A DNA stretch of 19,982 nt, from NCBI GenBank assembly GCA_046046915.1, contig JBJOIT010000049.1:1-19982 (forward strand). Direction: 5' to 3'. Position 1 is the stretch's first letter; each line of letters begins with the position of its first letter. Below are positions 1-7,073 of the stretch, piece after piece. Made by a program: the position numbers and the translations under genes. The notes beneath the pieces were generated by a model. The model was not told the origin of the DNA. It ran no database searches and was given only the letters and a program-made list of their open reading frames with translations. The DNA is from JBEEJZ01 sp046046915 (lineage in GTDB: Bacteria; Pseudomonadota; Gammaproteobacteria; Burkholderiales; Burkholderiaceae_C).

Positions 1-1
1 A

Positions 2-829
2 GACGTGGTGAACCAGCGGCGCATGATTGACGAAAGTCCGGCAGGCGATGTTTTCAAACAAGGCTTGCGCGACAAGCTCGACGCCTTGCTGGCTCTGGCT
101 GAGGCCACCGATTGCAGGCGTGTGCGGCTGCTGAGCTACTTTGGAGAGGCGAGCCAGCCCTGCCATAACTGCGACAACTGCCTGCATCCTCCGGCGGTGT
201 GGGACGGCACAGACGCAGCACGCAAGCTGCTGAGCACCATTTACCGGGTGCAGCAGCTCAGCGGCATGAGTTTTGGCGCGGGTCACATCATGGACATCCT
301 GCGCGGCAAGGCCTCTGACAAGGTGACCCAATACGGCCACGCCAGCCTCAGCACCTTTGGCCTGGGCACGGACCTGAGCGAAAGCCAGTTGCGCGGGGTG
401 CTGCGCCAGCTGATAGCCACCGGTGCCGTCGCCATCGACAGCCAGGCCTTCAATACCTTGCAGCTTACCGAGGGCTCCCGGGCCGTGCTGCGCGGTGAGG
501 TTCAGGTTCAGTTGCGGGCCTCGCTGTCGGGGCCGACGGGTGGCCGCAAGACCAAATCTACCGCCGCAAGGGCCTCAGACCACAAGGTCGCCAATCTGGA
601 CAATGCAGCGCAAGAACGATACACGGCCCTCAAGGCTTGGCGCGCCGAGGTGGCCCGTGAACACAACCTGCCCGCCTATGTGATCTTTCACGATGCAACA
701 TTGGCGACCATTGCAGAGCGCGCGCCGCAGACGCTGGGCGACCTACAAGGCATCAGCGGTATTGGCCTGAAAAAGCTAGAAGCCTACGGCGAAGAAGTGT
801 TGCGCGCCGTTGGGCGACCTATGGCCTGA
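2..829 (+). CDS. recQ: ATP-dependent DNA helicase RecQ, C-terminal part (5' end outside window)
   Basis: The reading frame is open from the left edge, so this is the tail of a gene that starts upstream. Residue numbers count from the GTG at base 5. Four cysteines, C37 and then C53, C56 and C59 in the run CHNCDNC, form the RecQ zinc-binding module that follows the helicase core. A winged-helix RQC region follows (about 65-165), with a basic Ser/Thr/Lys-rich linker near 180-200. An HRDC domain occupies about 205-270, with the helix-hairpin motif GISGIGLKKLEAYG. This order is diagnostic of RecQ, which unwinds recombination and replication intermediates with 3'-5' polarity. The Walker motifs lie outside the window. 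The gene ends in TGA, and the next gene starts 131 bases later without overlap. Confidence 0.93.
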   Translation, partial: DVVNQRRMIDESPAGDVFKQGLRDKLDALLALAEATDCRRVRLLSYFGEASQPCHNCDNCLHPPAVWDGTDAARKLLSTIYRVQQLSGMSFGAGHIMDILRGKASDKVTQYGHASLSTFGLGTDLSESQLRGVLRQLIATGAVAIDSQAFNTLQLTEGSRAVLRGEVQVQLRASLSGPTGGRKTKSTAARASDHKVANLDNAAQERYTALKAWRAEVAREHNLPAYVIFHDATLATIAERAPQTLGDLQGISGIGLKKLEAYGEEVLRAVGRPMA

Positions 830-960
830 ACGATTGGGGTGGCCTGAATGCTGGGATGCAGGACAACACGCAAGATCAAGCGACCAGAGGTATGGACGCC
901 GAGCTAAATGCAGCGGCTGTGACGCACCTATATTGAATCTCGAGACCTTGGCTTAAACCA

Positions 961-2337
961 ATGACCGCTAAATTGACCCCATCAGCCCCCCATTTTTCGG
1001 AGTTATCGCCACGCGATGTGCTGAGCCGCATGTATAGGGCCGCGGTACACCAGGCGATGCCGTCCCACACGCTGGCAGCCTTTTTACCTTCCCCGCCCAA
1101 GGGGCGCACACTGGTGCTGGGCGCAGGCAAAGCCGGGGGGGCCATGGCGCATGCCCTGGATGCCCTTTGGCCATTAAACGCGCCTATGAGCGGGCTGGTC
1201 GTCACGCGATATGGCCACACGCCAGCCCGGGCAGAGGACGCGCCACCGACTCGTATTGAAGTGGTTGAAGCGGCGCATCCCGTACCCGATGCCGCTGGCC
1301 AGGCGGCTACCCAGCGCATCTTGGCGCTTACCCAAGGACTGACCGAAGACGACCTGGTGATTTGCCTCATTTCTGGCGGTGGTTCCTCGCTGTTGACGCT
1401 GCCTGCGCAGTGGACGGGTGGCGGAATCACCCTTGAACAAAAACAGCGTATCAACCAGCTGCTGCTCGAGAGCGGGGCCAGCATTCAGGAGATGAATTGC
1501 GTGCGCAAGCACCTATCAGCGATCAAAGGCGGTCGTCTGGCGGCTGCCTGTCATCCTGCAAAAGTCGTCACGTTGTTGATCAGCGATGTGCCTGGCGATG
1601 ACCCAAGCGTCATTGCCAGCGGCCCCACCGTTGCCGATCCAACGACCTGCAGCGACGCGCTTTCTATCCTCAAGAGGATTTCAAAAGATTCACCAGGGCT
1701 AAACACAGAGCATGTGTTCACCATGCTGCAAAACGCCCAGTTAGAAACCCCCAAACCCACAGACGCCGTGTTTGCACGAAACACGGTCCATCTGATTGCC
1801 ACTCCCCAGCAGTCATTAGAGTCTGCCGCCGCTGCTGCGCGTGCCATGGGCCTTAACGCCTACATCCTGAGTGACGAAATCGAAGGTGAATCGCGCGAGG
1901 TCGGGAAGGTCCACGCTGCACTGGCCCGCACCGCCGCTCGGCAACCGGCGTCGGACCATCAACCGTTTGCCAAGCCCTGCGTGATCTTGAGCGGTGGAGA
2001 AACCACCGTCACCGTGCGCCCCCGCCGCGAAGGTGCACCCAAAGGCCGAGGCGGGAGAGCGGGAGAGTTTTGTATGGGGCTGGCTCAGGCACTCCAGGCG
2101 CAAAGCGGTGTGTGGGCTTTGGCTGCAGACACCGATGGTATTGATGGGGTTGAAGCCAACGCAGGTGCACTGGTGGCACCTGACACCCTTGAACGTGCCT
2201 CTGCTGCCAGATTGTCTTTGGCTGATTGCCTGGAGCGCAACGACGCCGTCGGTTTCTTCGAGCCACTAGGAGATTTGTTCACCACAGGACCGACGCACAC
2301 GAACGTTAACGACTTTCGGGCGATCCTGGTTGTTTAG
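961..2337 (+). CDS. gckA: Glycerate 2-kinase (GckA/TtuD type, DUF4147 + MOFRL)
   Basis: A 458-residue protein of the class that phosphorylates D-glycerate to 2-phosphoglycerate; older annotations call it hydroxypyruvate reductase TtuD. Visible motifs, in order: LGAGKAGGAMA in the N-terminal DUF4147 domain, the glycine-rich LISGGGSSLL, NCVRKHLSAIKGGRLA, SDVPGDDPSVIASGPT, then in the C-terminal MOFRL domain ILSGGETTVTV, ALAADTDGIDG and the terminal PTHTNVNDFRAIL. The length is slightly above the usual 420-430, partly from an N-terminal tail and an insertion near 315-330. The ATG at 961 has no clear Shine-Dalgarno site; a downstream ATG at 1030 would remove part of the conserved N-terminus, so 961 is preferred. 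It probably acts in the cytoplasm in glycerate, glyoxylate or tartrate catabolism. It stands alone, so the substrate source cannot be read from context. Confidence 0.9.
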   Translation: MTAKLTPSAPHFSELSPRDVLSRMYRAAVHQAMPSHTLAAFLPSPPKGRTLVLGAGKAGGAMAHALDALWPLNAPMSGLVVTRYGHTPARAEDAPPTRIEVVEAAHPVPDAAGQAATQRILALTQGLTEDDLVICLISGGGSSLLTLPAQWTGGGITLEQKQRINQLLLESGASIQEMNCVRKHLSAIKGGRLAAACHPAKVVTLLISDVPGDDPSVIASGPTVADPTTCSDALSILKRISKDSPGLNTEHVFTMLQNAQLETPKPTDAVFARNTVHLIATPQQSLESAAAAARAMGLNAYILSDEIEGESREVGKVHAALARTAARQPASDHQPFAKPCVILSGGETTVTVRPRREGAPKGRGGRAGEFCMGLAQALQAQSGVWALAADTDGIDGVEANAGALVAPDTLERASAARLSLADCLERNDAVGFFEPLGDLFTTGPTHTNVNDFRAILVV

Positions 2338-2419
2338 CGCTGGCCGGAAAGTTCACCTCACACCAGCAGCCATGGAAGACTGTGCCGCCAGGAATCCGCA
2401 AAACTGCCGTATCAGCATC

Positions 2420-2448
2420 TTTATGTTTGCAAGTGCTGCGGCTAAAAT
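2420..2448 (+). promoter_or_regulatory. Candidate promoter for the 46-residue membrane protein
   Basis: A good -10 hexamer, TAAAAT at 2443-2448, lies 17 bases after a weak -35, TTTATG at 2420-2425. Transcription would begin near 2455, about 33 bases before the ATG at 2488. The -10 is convincing and the -35 is not, so the call is tentative. Confidence 0.4.
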
Positions 2449-2487
2449 CTGTGTTTTCTACTGTTTTTGCCGCTCAAGGAGAGCCTC

Positions 2488-2628
2488 ATGTCAGCCCACC
2501 AGTCCGCCGATACCGCTCACGACGTTGATCCCGTTGAGGAAGTTTTGCCCTTGATCCCGATCGTTTTGCCGTTGGTAGGTGGCGTGCTCATGTTCCTGTT
2601 GGCTTTCATCGCCGTATCGATGGCCTGA
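2488..2628 (+). CDS. Small single-span membrane protein of unknown function (46 residues)
   Basis: A short gene from ATG at 2488 to TGA at 2626-2628. An AAGGAG Shine-Dalgarno site at 2476-2481 sits 6 bases before the start. The first 20 residues are polar and acidic (SAHQSADTAHDVDPVEEV), followed by one continuous hydrophobic stretch from about residue 20 to 44 (LPLIPIVLPLVGG, then a Leu/Ile/Val-rich end). This predicts one membrane helix near the C-terminus. The family is not recognised. Support for a real gene: the ribosome site, a candidate promoter upstream, a strong terminator 50 bases downstream, and the clean polar-then-hydrophobic design. It lies alone between the glycerate kinase and pckG, as its own transcription unit. 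Confidence 0.75.
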   Translation: MSAHQSADTAHDVDPVEEVLPLIPIVLPLVGGVLMFLLAFIAVSMA

Positions 2629-2677
2629 ACCCAAACGACATCTCTGAGGCCGGATGCACAGCATCCCGCCCAGTCCA

Positions 2678-2701
2678 AAGCCCGCTTAGGCGGGTTTTTT
2701 T
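2678..2701 (+). terminator. Rho-independent terminator after the small membrane protein gene
   Basis: An 8-base stem (left arm AAGCCCGC at 2678-2685, right arm GCGGGTTT from 2690, with one G-T pair) closes a 4-base TTAG loop and runs into seven T residues ending at 2701. It lies 50 bases past the stop codon at 2628 and separates that unit from pckG. Confidence 0.88.
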
Positions 2702-2788
2702 ACGTCTGTGATCCTGACACTTGATCATCACCAGGCCAAGCCAAACATAAAGTCATGCATGTTTTGCATATCTTTTGCCCGTAATTGC

Positions 2789-2817
2789 TTGGTAACTTTT
2801 GGACCCATTCATAAAAT
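2789..2817 (+). promoter_or_regulatory. Candidate sigma-70 promoter of pckG
   Basis: TTGGTA at 2789-2794, a 17-base spacer, and TAAAAT at 2812-2817. Transcription would start near 2824 and give a leader of about 137 bases before the pckG ATG at 2961. The 332-base stretch 2629-2960 otherwise holds only the terminator above, an ATGCA-N5-TGCAT inverted repeat at 2755-2769 upstream of this promoter (possible operator), and the leader hairpin listed next. Confidence 0.55.
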
Positions 2818-2828
2818 CTGAAGCCCGT

Positions 2829-2856
2829 CAGGCCAGTCACCACACCTTGTGGCCTG
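2829..2856 (+). other. Hairpin in the pckG leader
   Basis: A perfect 7-base stem (CAGGCCA at 2829-2835 with TGGCCTG at 2850-2856) closes a 14-base loop just inside the predicted pckG transcript. No T run follows, so it is not a terminator. It could be a leader structure or a protein-binding site; nothing in the sequence decides between these. Confidence 0.4.
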
Positions 2857-2960
2857 CCTGAATGGTTGAAACGTCTTCTCAAAGCTGCCCCTAGCGCATG
2901 GCGCCACATCGGCAACACCACCAGTTTTGAAAAGACGATTTTTAAACTTAGGAGCTTTTT

Positions 2961-4847
2961 ATGAATGCACCCGTGATGCAGGGCCTGACATTGAACACGC
3001 CCAGCTACGTGAAGAACCCCAGGCTGATTGCCTGGGTGTCCGACATGGTCGCCCTGACGCAACCTGCTGCCGTCTACTGGTGCGATGGCTCTGAAGAAGA
3101 GTACAGCCGCCTGTGCCAGCAACTGGTGGATGCCGGCACCTTCAAGAAATTGAACCCCGCCAAGCGACCCAATTCCTTTTTGGCCTGCTCGGACCCCAGC
3201 GATGTGGCGCGGGTCGAAGACCGCACTTACATTTGCTCCGAGCGCAAGGAAGACGCCGGCCCCACCAACAACTGGATGGCGCCTGCCGAGATGCGCGCCA
3301 AGCTGCAGACCGGTACGGCCGACGGCCAAGCCGCCCTGTTTGCAGGTTGCATGCGTGGACGCACCATGTATGTGGTGCCCTTCAGCATGGGCCCATTGGG
3401 CAGCCCCATCGCCCACATTGGCATTGAACTCTCAGACAGCCCCTATGTGGCCGTGAATATGCGCACCATGACCCGAATGGGCCGTGCTGTGTTTGACGTG
3501 CTGGGCATGACCGGCGAATTTGTCCCCTGCGTGCACACCGTGGGCGCTCCCCTGGAAGCCGGCCAAAAAGATGTGAAGTGGCCCTGCAACAGCACCAAGT
3601 ACATCGTCCATTACCCCGAGACCCGCGAAATTTGGTCTTACGGCTCCGGCTACGGCGGCAATGCACTGCTGGGCAAAAAGTGCTTTGCCTTGCGCATTGC
3701 CTCCACCATGGGCCGCGACCAGGGCTGGCTGGCCGAGCACATGCTGATACTGGGGGTGACCAATCCCCAAGGCAAGAAGTACCACGTTGCGGCGGCCTTC
3801 CCCAGCGCCTGTGGCAAGACCAACTTCTCCATGCTGGTGCCCCCAGCCGGGTTTGACGGCTGGTCGGTTACCACCATAGGTGACGACATCGCCTGGATCA
3901 AGCCACAAGCCGATGGCTCCCTGCGCGCCATCAACCCAGAGGCTGGCTACTTTGGCGTCGCCCCCGGCACCAACATGCTGACCAACCCCAACTGCATGCG
4001 CAGCCTCGACAAGAACGTGATCTTCACCAACGTCGCGCTGACGGACGATGGAGACGTGTGGTGGGAAGGCATGGAACACGACACCGGCAGCCTGCCCGAT
4101 CACCTGATCGACTGGCAAGGCAAAGACTGGACACCAGCCATTGCCAAAGAAACCGGCGCCAAGGCGGCCCACCCCAATTCGCGCTTCACCGTGGCAGCCA
4201 CCAACAACCCGGCCCTGGACTCTGCCTGGAACGACCCGGCTGGCGTGCAGATTGATGCCTTCATCTTTGGTGGCCGCCGCTCCACCACCGTGCCGCTGGT
4301 GACGGAAGCCCGCAACTGGGTGGAGGGCGTCTACATGGCCGCCACCATGGGTTCCGAGACCACCGCCGCAGCTGTGGGCCAGCAAGGCGTGGTGCGCCGC
4401 GACCCCTTTGCCATGTTGCCCTTCACAGGCTACAACATGAGCGACTACTTCCAGCATTGGCTCAATCTGGGTGCAAAGCTAGAAGCCTCTGGCGCCACCT
4501 TACCCAAGATCTACACCACCAACTGGTTCCGCAAGGGTGCCGATGGCAAATTTGTGTGGCCTGGCTACGGCGAAAACATGCGCGTTCTGAAGTGGATGAT
4601 CGACCGCCTGGAAGGCCAGGCCACTGGCACCGAATCCATTTTTGGCGTCAGCCCCACCTATGACGAAATCAACTGGACCGGCCTGAACTTCAGCGCAGAG
4701 CAGTTCAACACCGTCACACGCATCGATCCGACAGCCTGGCAGCAAGAACTGCAATTGCACGACGCCCACTTTGAGCAACTGGCCTACCACTTGCCCGAGG
4801 CGCTGGTTGCAGTCAAGGCACAGCTCAAACAGCGCCTAGGCGTCTGA
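2961..4847 (+). CDS. pckG: Phosphoenolpyruvate carboxykinase (GTP)
   Basis: A 628-residue enzyme converting oxaloacetate + GTP to PEP + GDP + CO2, the first committed step of gluconeogenesis from organic acids. The hallmark kinase-1a loop FPSACGKTN spans residues 280-288 and carries the reactive cysteine of the GTP-dependent family. Further family motifs are GDDIAWI (metal and nucleotide site), the substrate-binding segment around ERKEDAGPTNNW, EIWSYGSGYGGNALLGKKC, FTNVALTDDGDVWWEG and FIFGGRRSTTVPLV. Length is normal for the GTP class and unlike the shorter ATP class. The start is set by AGGAG at 2950-2954, 6 bases before the ATG. The gene is monocistronic: it has its own promoter region upstream and a strong hairpin terminator downstream. 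Long open frames on the opposite strand here are codon-bias shadows. Confidence 0.97.
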   Translation: MNAPVMQGLTLNTPSYVKNPRLIAWVSDMVALTQPAAVYWCDGSEEEYSRLCQQLVDAGTFKKLNPAKRPNSFLACSDPSDVARVEDRTYICSERKEDAGPTNNWMAPAEMRAKLQTGTADGQAALFAGCMRGRTMYVVPFSMGPLGSPIAHIGIELSDSPYVAVNMRTMTRMGRAVFDVLGMTGEFVPCVHTVGAPLEAGQKDVKWPCNSTKYIVHYPETREIWSYGSGYGGNALLGKKCFALRIASTMGRDQGWLAEHMLILGVTNPQGKKYHVAAAFPSACGKTNFSMLVPPAGFDGWSVTTIGDDIAWIKPQADGSLRAINPEAGYFGVAPGTNMLTNPNCMRSLDKNVIFTNVALTDDGDVWWEGMEHDTGSLPDHLIDWQGKDWTPAIAKETGAKAAHPNSRFTVAATNNPALDSAWNDPAGVQIDAFIFGGRRSTTVPLVTEARNWVEGVYMAATMGSETTAAAVGQQGVVRRDPFAMLPFTGYNMSDYFQHWLNLGAKLEASGATLPKIYTTNWFRKGADGKFVWPGYGENMRVLKWMIDRLEGQATGTESIFGVSPTYDEINWTGLNFSAEQFNTVTRIDPTAWQQELQLHDAHFEQLAYHLPEALVAVKAQLKQRLGV

Positions 4848-4892
4848 GCCATCTTTGCCCACGCCTCACGCCACCTGCGGCGTGCAGGCAGC

Positions 4893-4923
4893 AAAAAGGC
4901 CACTGTGACAGGTGGCCTTTTTT
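4893..4923. terminator. Symmetrical terminator between pckG and acr3
   Basis: GGCCAC (4898-4903) pairs with GTGGCC (4912-4917) around an 8-base loop. Five A residues precede the stem and six T residues follow it, so it can stop transcription from either strand. It lies between the converging pckG and acr3 genes and probably serves both. Confidence 0.85.
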
Positions 4924-4989
4924 CTTGCCCGCGGGTTTTATCAGGCTGTTCGCCCAGGCTTCAGGTGTGCATCAGACTAGAAATGGCGT

Positions 4990-6057
4990 TCAGGCCCGCT
5001 CGTACCAGCTCTTGCTGTTATTCACGATGTACACCACCAACAGCATGACCGGCACTTCAATCAGAACGCCGACCACCGTCGCCAGTGCTGCGCCCGAGTT
5101 GAACCCAAACAGACTTATCGCAGCCGCCACCGCAAGCTCAAAGAAGTTGGAAGCGCCTATGAGCGCGGATGGGCAGGCGATGTTGTGCTTTTCACCTACC
5201 GCACGGTTAAGCCAATAGGCCAACGCCGAGTTGAAAAAAACCTGAATCAGTATGGGAACGGCCAACAGCCCAATCACCAAGGGCTGCTTCAGGATGGCCT
5301 CGCCTTGGAACGCAAAAAGCAGAACCAACGTGGCCAGAAGCGCAGTGATGGACCAAGGTCCAATCTTGGCCATCGTGGCATCAAATGTCGCTTTGCCTTT
5401 AGCCAGCAGTGTTTTGCGTAGCCACTGAGCCAAGAGTACAGGTATCACGATGTACAGGACAACCGAGGTCAGCAAAGTATCCCAGGGCACGGTGATGGCT
5501 GAGAGTCCCAGCAGGAATGCCACCAAGGGTGCAAAAGCAATCACCATGATGCTGTCATTCAGTGCAACTTGCGACAGCGTGAACAGTGGGTCTCCGCCGG
5601 TAAGTCTGCTCCACACAAACACCATGGCGGTACATGGAGCTGCCGCCAGCAGGATGAGCCCGGCTATGTAGCTGTCGAGTTGGTCAGCCGGCAACAGTGG
5701 CGCAAACCAATGACGGATGAACAGCCAGCCCAAAAATGCCATTGAGAACGGCTTGACCAGCCAGTTCACAAACAGGGTTACGCCTATGCCCTTGACGTGC
5801 TTGCGCACTTCTCCCAATGCGCTGAAATCCACCTTCACCAGCATAGGAATAACCATGACCCAGATGAGCAAACCCACGGGAAGATTCACCTTGGCAATTT
5901 CCATGCGGCCAATAGCCTGAAACAGTTCTGGCAAGCTTTGTCCCAGAGCAATGCCGGCGACGATGCACAAGAACACCCAGACGGTCAGATACCGTTCGAA
6001 AACACTCATGGGAGCAACTTCACCCTGCGTTGCAGGTATCTTTTGATTGCGGCTCAT
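4990..6057 (-). CDS. acr3: Arsenite efflux permease, ACR3 family
   Basis: A 355-residue, very hydrophobic protein with about ten membrane spans and the ACR3 family pattern. It begins with FERYLTVWVFLCIVAGIALG, carries the conserved cysteine in AAPCTAMVFVWSRLTGG (C142), and has the C-terminal segment LIGASNFFELAVA with GVLIEVPVML. ACR3 proteins export As(OH)3 across the inner membrane. The start chosen is the ATG at 6057, 7 bases after the arsC stop. A longer frame to 6105 would overlap arsC by 41 bases, and a third candidate (MSVFERY, 6009) has no ribosome site. Gene order arsR-arsC-acr3 on one strand indicates an operon. It is not the unrelated ArsB type, although an ArsA-type ATPase is encoded on the divergent arm. 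Confidence 0.92.
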   Translation of the reverse strand: MSRNQKIPATQGEVAPMSVFERYLTVWVFLCIVAGIALGQSLPELFQAIGRMEIAKVNLPVGLLIWVMVIPMLVKVDFSALGEVRKHVKGIGVTLFVNWLVKPFSMAFLGWLFIRHWFAPLLPADQLDSYIAGLILLAAAPCTAMVFVWSRLTGGDPLFTLSQVALNDSIMVIAFAPLVAFLLGLSAITVPWDTLLTSVVLYIVIPVLLAQWLRKTLLAKGKATFDATMAKIGPWSITALLATLVLLFAFQGEAILKQPLVIGLLAVPILIQVFFNSALAYWLNRAVGEKHNIACPSALIGASNFFELAVAAAISLFGFNSGAALATVVGVLIEVPVMLLVVYIVNNSKSWYERA

Positions 6058-6064
6058 GTTGGAC

Positions 6065-6568
6065 TCAGATCTGGGCGAGTTCGCGAGCTGTTCCTTGCAG
6101 AACACCTTTTTCCAACTTGCTGGCCGGCAGACTGATAAGAAGCTCCAAACGTCGCTTCATTGCAAGCAGGGTTAAGCGGAAAGCTTCTAATTTTTCTGCG
6201 TCTGAGCCATCCCCTTCTGAGGGGTCGGGGTATCCCCAATGTGCGGTGGCAGGGTGACCAGGCCAAATGGGGCATACCTCACCGGCCGCGTTATCGCAGA
6301 CGGTAATGATGAGGTCCATCTTGGGGGCATCGGGGCTTGCGAACTCATCCCAACTCTTGCTGCGAAGTCCTTCAATAGCAATGCCTGCCTTTTGCAGAAC
6401 CTGCAGTCCCAAAGGATTGGGCTGCTGGTTTTCTCGTGGGCTGCTGCCGGCGGAATAAGCTTTGAAATCAGTCTTGCCCATGTTATTGAGCAAGGCTTCG
6501 GCCAAGATGCTGCGAGCAGAGTTATGGGTGCAAAGAAACAGGACGTTTAGAGAAGACATTGTGGTCAT
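6065..6568 (-). CDS. arsC: Arsenate reductase, low-molecular-weight phosphatase fold
   Basis: A 167-residue enzyme reducing arsenate to arsenite in the cytoplasm. The anion loop C-x5-R is CTHNSAR (C13, R19), preceded by the buried strand NVLFL. The catalytic aspartate lies in YPDPS (D115). Two further cysteines, C91 and C99 in the run CDNAAGEVC, sit where the thioredoxin-linked class keeps its shuttle cysteines, with 7 rather than 6 residues between them. This favours a thiol relay but does not prove which reductant is used. The ATG at 6568 lies only 3 bases past an in-frame stop that ends the extension of arsR, and no Shine-Dalgarno site is visible. Translational coupling is therefore likely. 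MSSL at 6559 is an alternative start. Confidence 0.93.
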   Translation of the reverse strand: MTTMSSLNVLFLCTHNSARSILAEALLNNMGKTDFKAYSAGSSPRENQQPNPLGLQVLQKAGIAIEGLRSKSWDEFASPDAPKMDLIITVCDNAAGEVCPIWPGHPATAHWGYPDPSEGDGSDAEKLEAFRLTLLAMKRRLELLISLPASKLEKGVLQGTARELAQI

Positions 6569-6571
6569 GGA

Positions 6572-6640
6572 TTAACAGTAAGAAAAGGAGGCAAATGACT
6601 TGGGGCCGCAGCAGGAAGGCTTGACGAAGGACGCGCCTTG
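6572..6640 (-). other. In-frame open extension after the arsR stop codon, Cys-rich
   Basis: Directly after the arsR TAA (6641-6643), the same frame stays open for 22 codons and ends at a second TAA (6572-6574), 3 bases before the arsC ATG. The encoded peptide contains PSCCGPKSFAS and ends in cysteine. It has no ATG, GTG or TTG of its own, so it could only be made by readthrough, or it is the remnant of a longer ArsR cut by a nonsense change. Vicinal cysteines are the usual arsenite ligands, which makes chance less appealing, but chance remains possible. Confidence 0.45.
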
Positions 6641-6964
6641 TTAGCTTCGGCAAGGGGTGGCGTCAGAAGTCAGACAGGACTCGCCAGCGCAGCAGTTTTC
6701 GGTGAGGTAGCCCAACAGCTCATTCATGGAGTCGAACGATGCGCGGTAAATGAGGTTGCGCCCTTGGCGCTCCTGGGTCACAAGCCCAGCATGCACCAGT
6801 TCCTTCAAGTGGAAGGACAGAAGTGCCGGCGTCATCCCGAACTTTTCCAGGATGACCCCTGGGGTCAGCCCTTCTTTTCCCGCCACCACAAGGCCGCGAA
6901 AGACCCGCAGGCGGACTTCTTGAGCTAACGCAGCAAGTGAGCGAACAACATCAACTTCTTTCAT
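6641..6964 (-). CDS. arsR: Arsenic-responsive ArsR-family repressor
   Basis: A 107-residue winged-helix regulator beginning MKEVDVVRSLAALAQEVRLR. The DNA-recognition region is TPGVILEKFGMTPALLSFHLKEL (about residues 34-56), followed by the wing LVTQERQGRNLIYRA. The proposed arsenite site is C-terminal, C91-C92 and C97 in NCCAGESC, with C105 near the end. This placement resembles the regulators that sense As(III) beyond the winged helix rather than in the recognition helix. An upstream ATG at 7009 lies inside the promoter, so 6964 is chosen. The gene heads the arsR-arsC-acr3 operon and is divergent from the arsA fusion. The frame stays open after its stop codon for 22 more codons (see the separate entry). 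Confidence 0.93.
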   Translation of the reverse strand: MKEVDVVRSLAALAQEVRLRVFRGLVVAGKEGLTPGVILEKFGMTPALLSFHLKELVHAGLVTQERQGRNLIYRASFDSMNELLGYLTENCCAGESCLTSDATPCRS

Positions 6965-6973
6965 AGCGAAAAT

Positions 6974-7005
6974 AATACAATATTTTTGGAAGTGTTTTAT
7001 GTCAA
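6974..7005 (-). promoter_or_regulatory. arsR promoter with overlapping operator-like repeat
   Basis: On the minus strand, the consensus -35 TTGACA (7000-7005), a 17-base spacer and the -10 TATTGT (6977-6982) form a strong promoter. An inverted repeat, AATA-CAA-TATT (6974-6984) with flanking A and T pairs, lies over the -10, as expected for an ArsR operator. Transcription would start near 6970, only about 6 bases before the arsR ATG at 6964, so the message would be almost leaderless. Confidence 0.65.
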
Positions 7006-7029
7006 ACATGTGACAGCCCTATTGGCTGT
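7000..7029. promoter_or_regulatory. Two adjoining inverted repeats in the ars divergent region
   Basis: TGTCA-N6-TGACA at 7000-7015 overlaps the arsR -35. It is followed, with a 3-base overlap, by a perfect ACAGCC-N5-GGCTGT at 7013-7029. The second repeat lies upstream of the arsA fusion, inside its likely leader or promoter. They may be operators for a second regulator or an RNA hairpin. A GGGCTTTTT run at 7039-7047 could pair with AGCCC at 7015-7019 to form an alternative structure. Confidence 0.45.
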
Positions 7030-7073
7030 TGCGAGCACGGGCTTTTTCCGCGCCTCAAATTGGAGAATTTCGT

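Noticed and set aside
3432..4457. 341-residue open frame on the minus strand inside pckG, and a similar 238-residue one at 2700-3416
   Set aside because: Both lie antisense to a clearly conserved enzyme, are low-complexity (Gly/His/Val-rich), lack ribosome sites and match no family. They arise from GC-biased codon use.
6058..6105. Longer start for ACR3 (16 extra residues)
   Set aside because: It would overlap the end of arsC, and the extra residues look like arsC codons in another frame. The ATG at 6057 follows the arsC stop by 7 bases.
7000..7015. TGTCA-N6-TGACA as a CRP or FNR site
   Set aside because: CRP sites are TGTGA-N6-TCACA and FNR sites are TTGAT-N4-ATCAA. The match is only partial, so it is left as an unassigned palindrome.
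7029..7073. GTG start giving 15 extra residues on the ArsA fusion
   Set aside because: The extension lies over an inverted repeat and lacks a ribosome site, whereas GGAGAA precedes the ATG at 7074 and the thioredoxin strand begins there.
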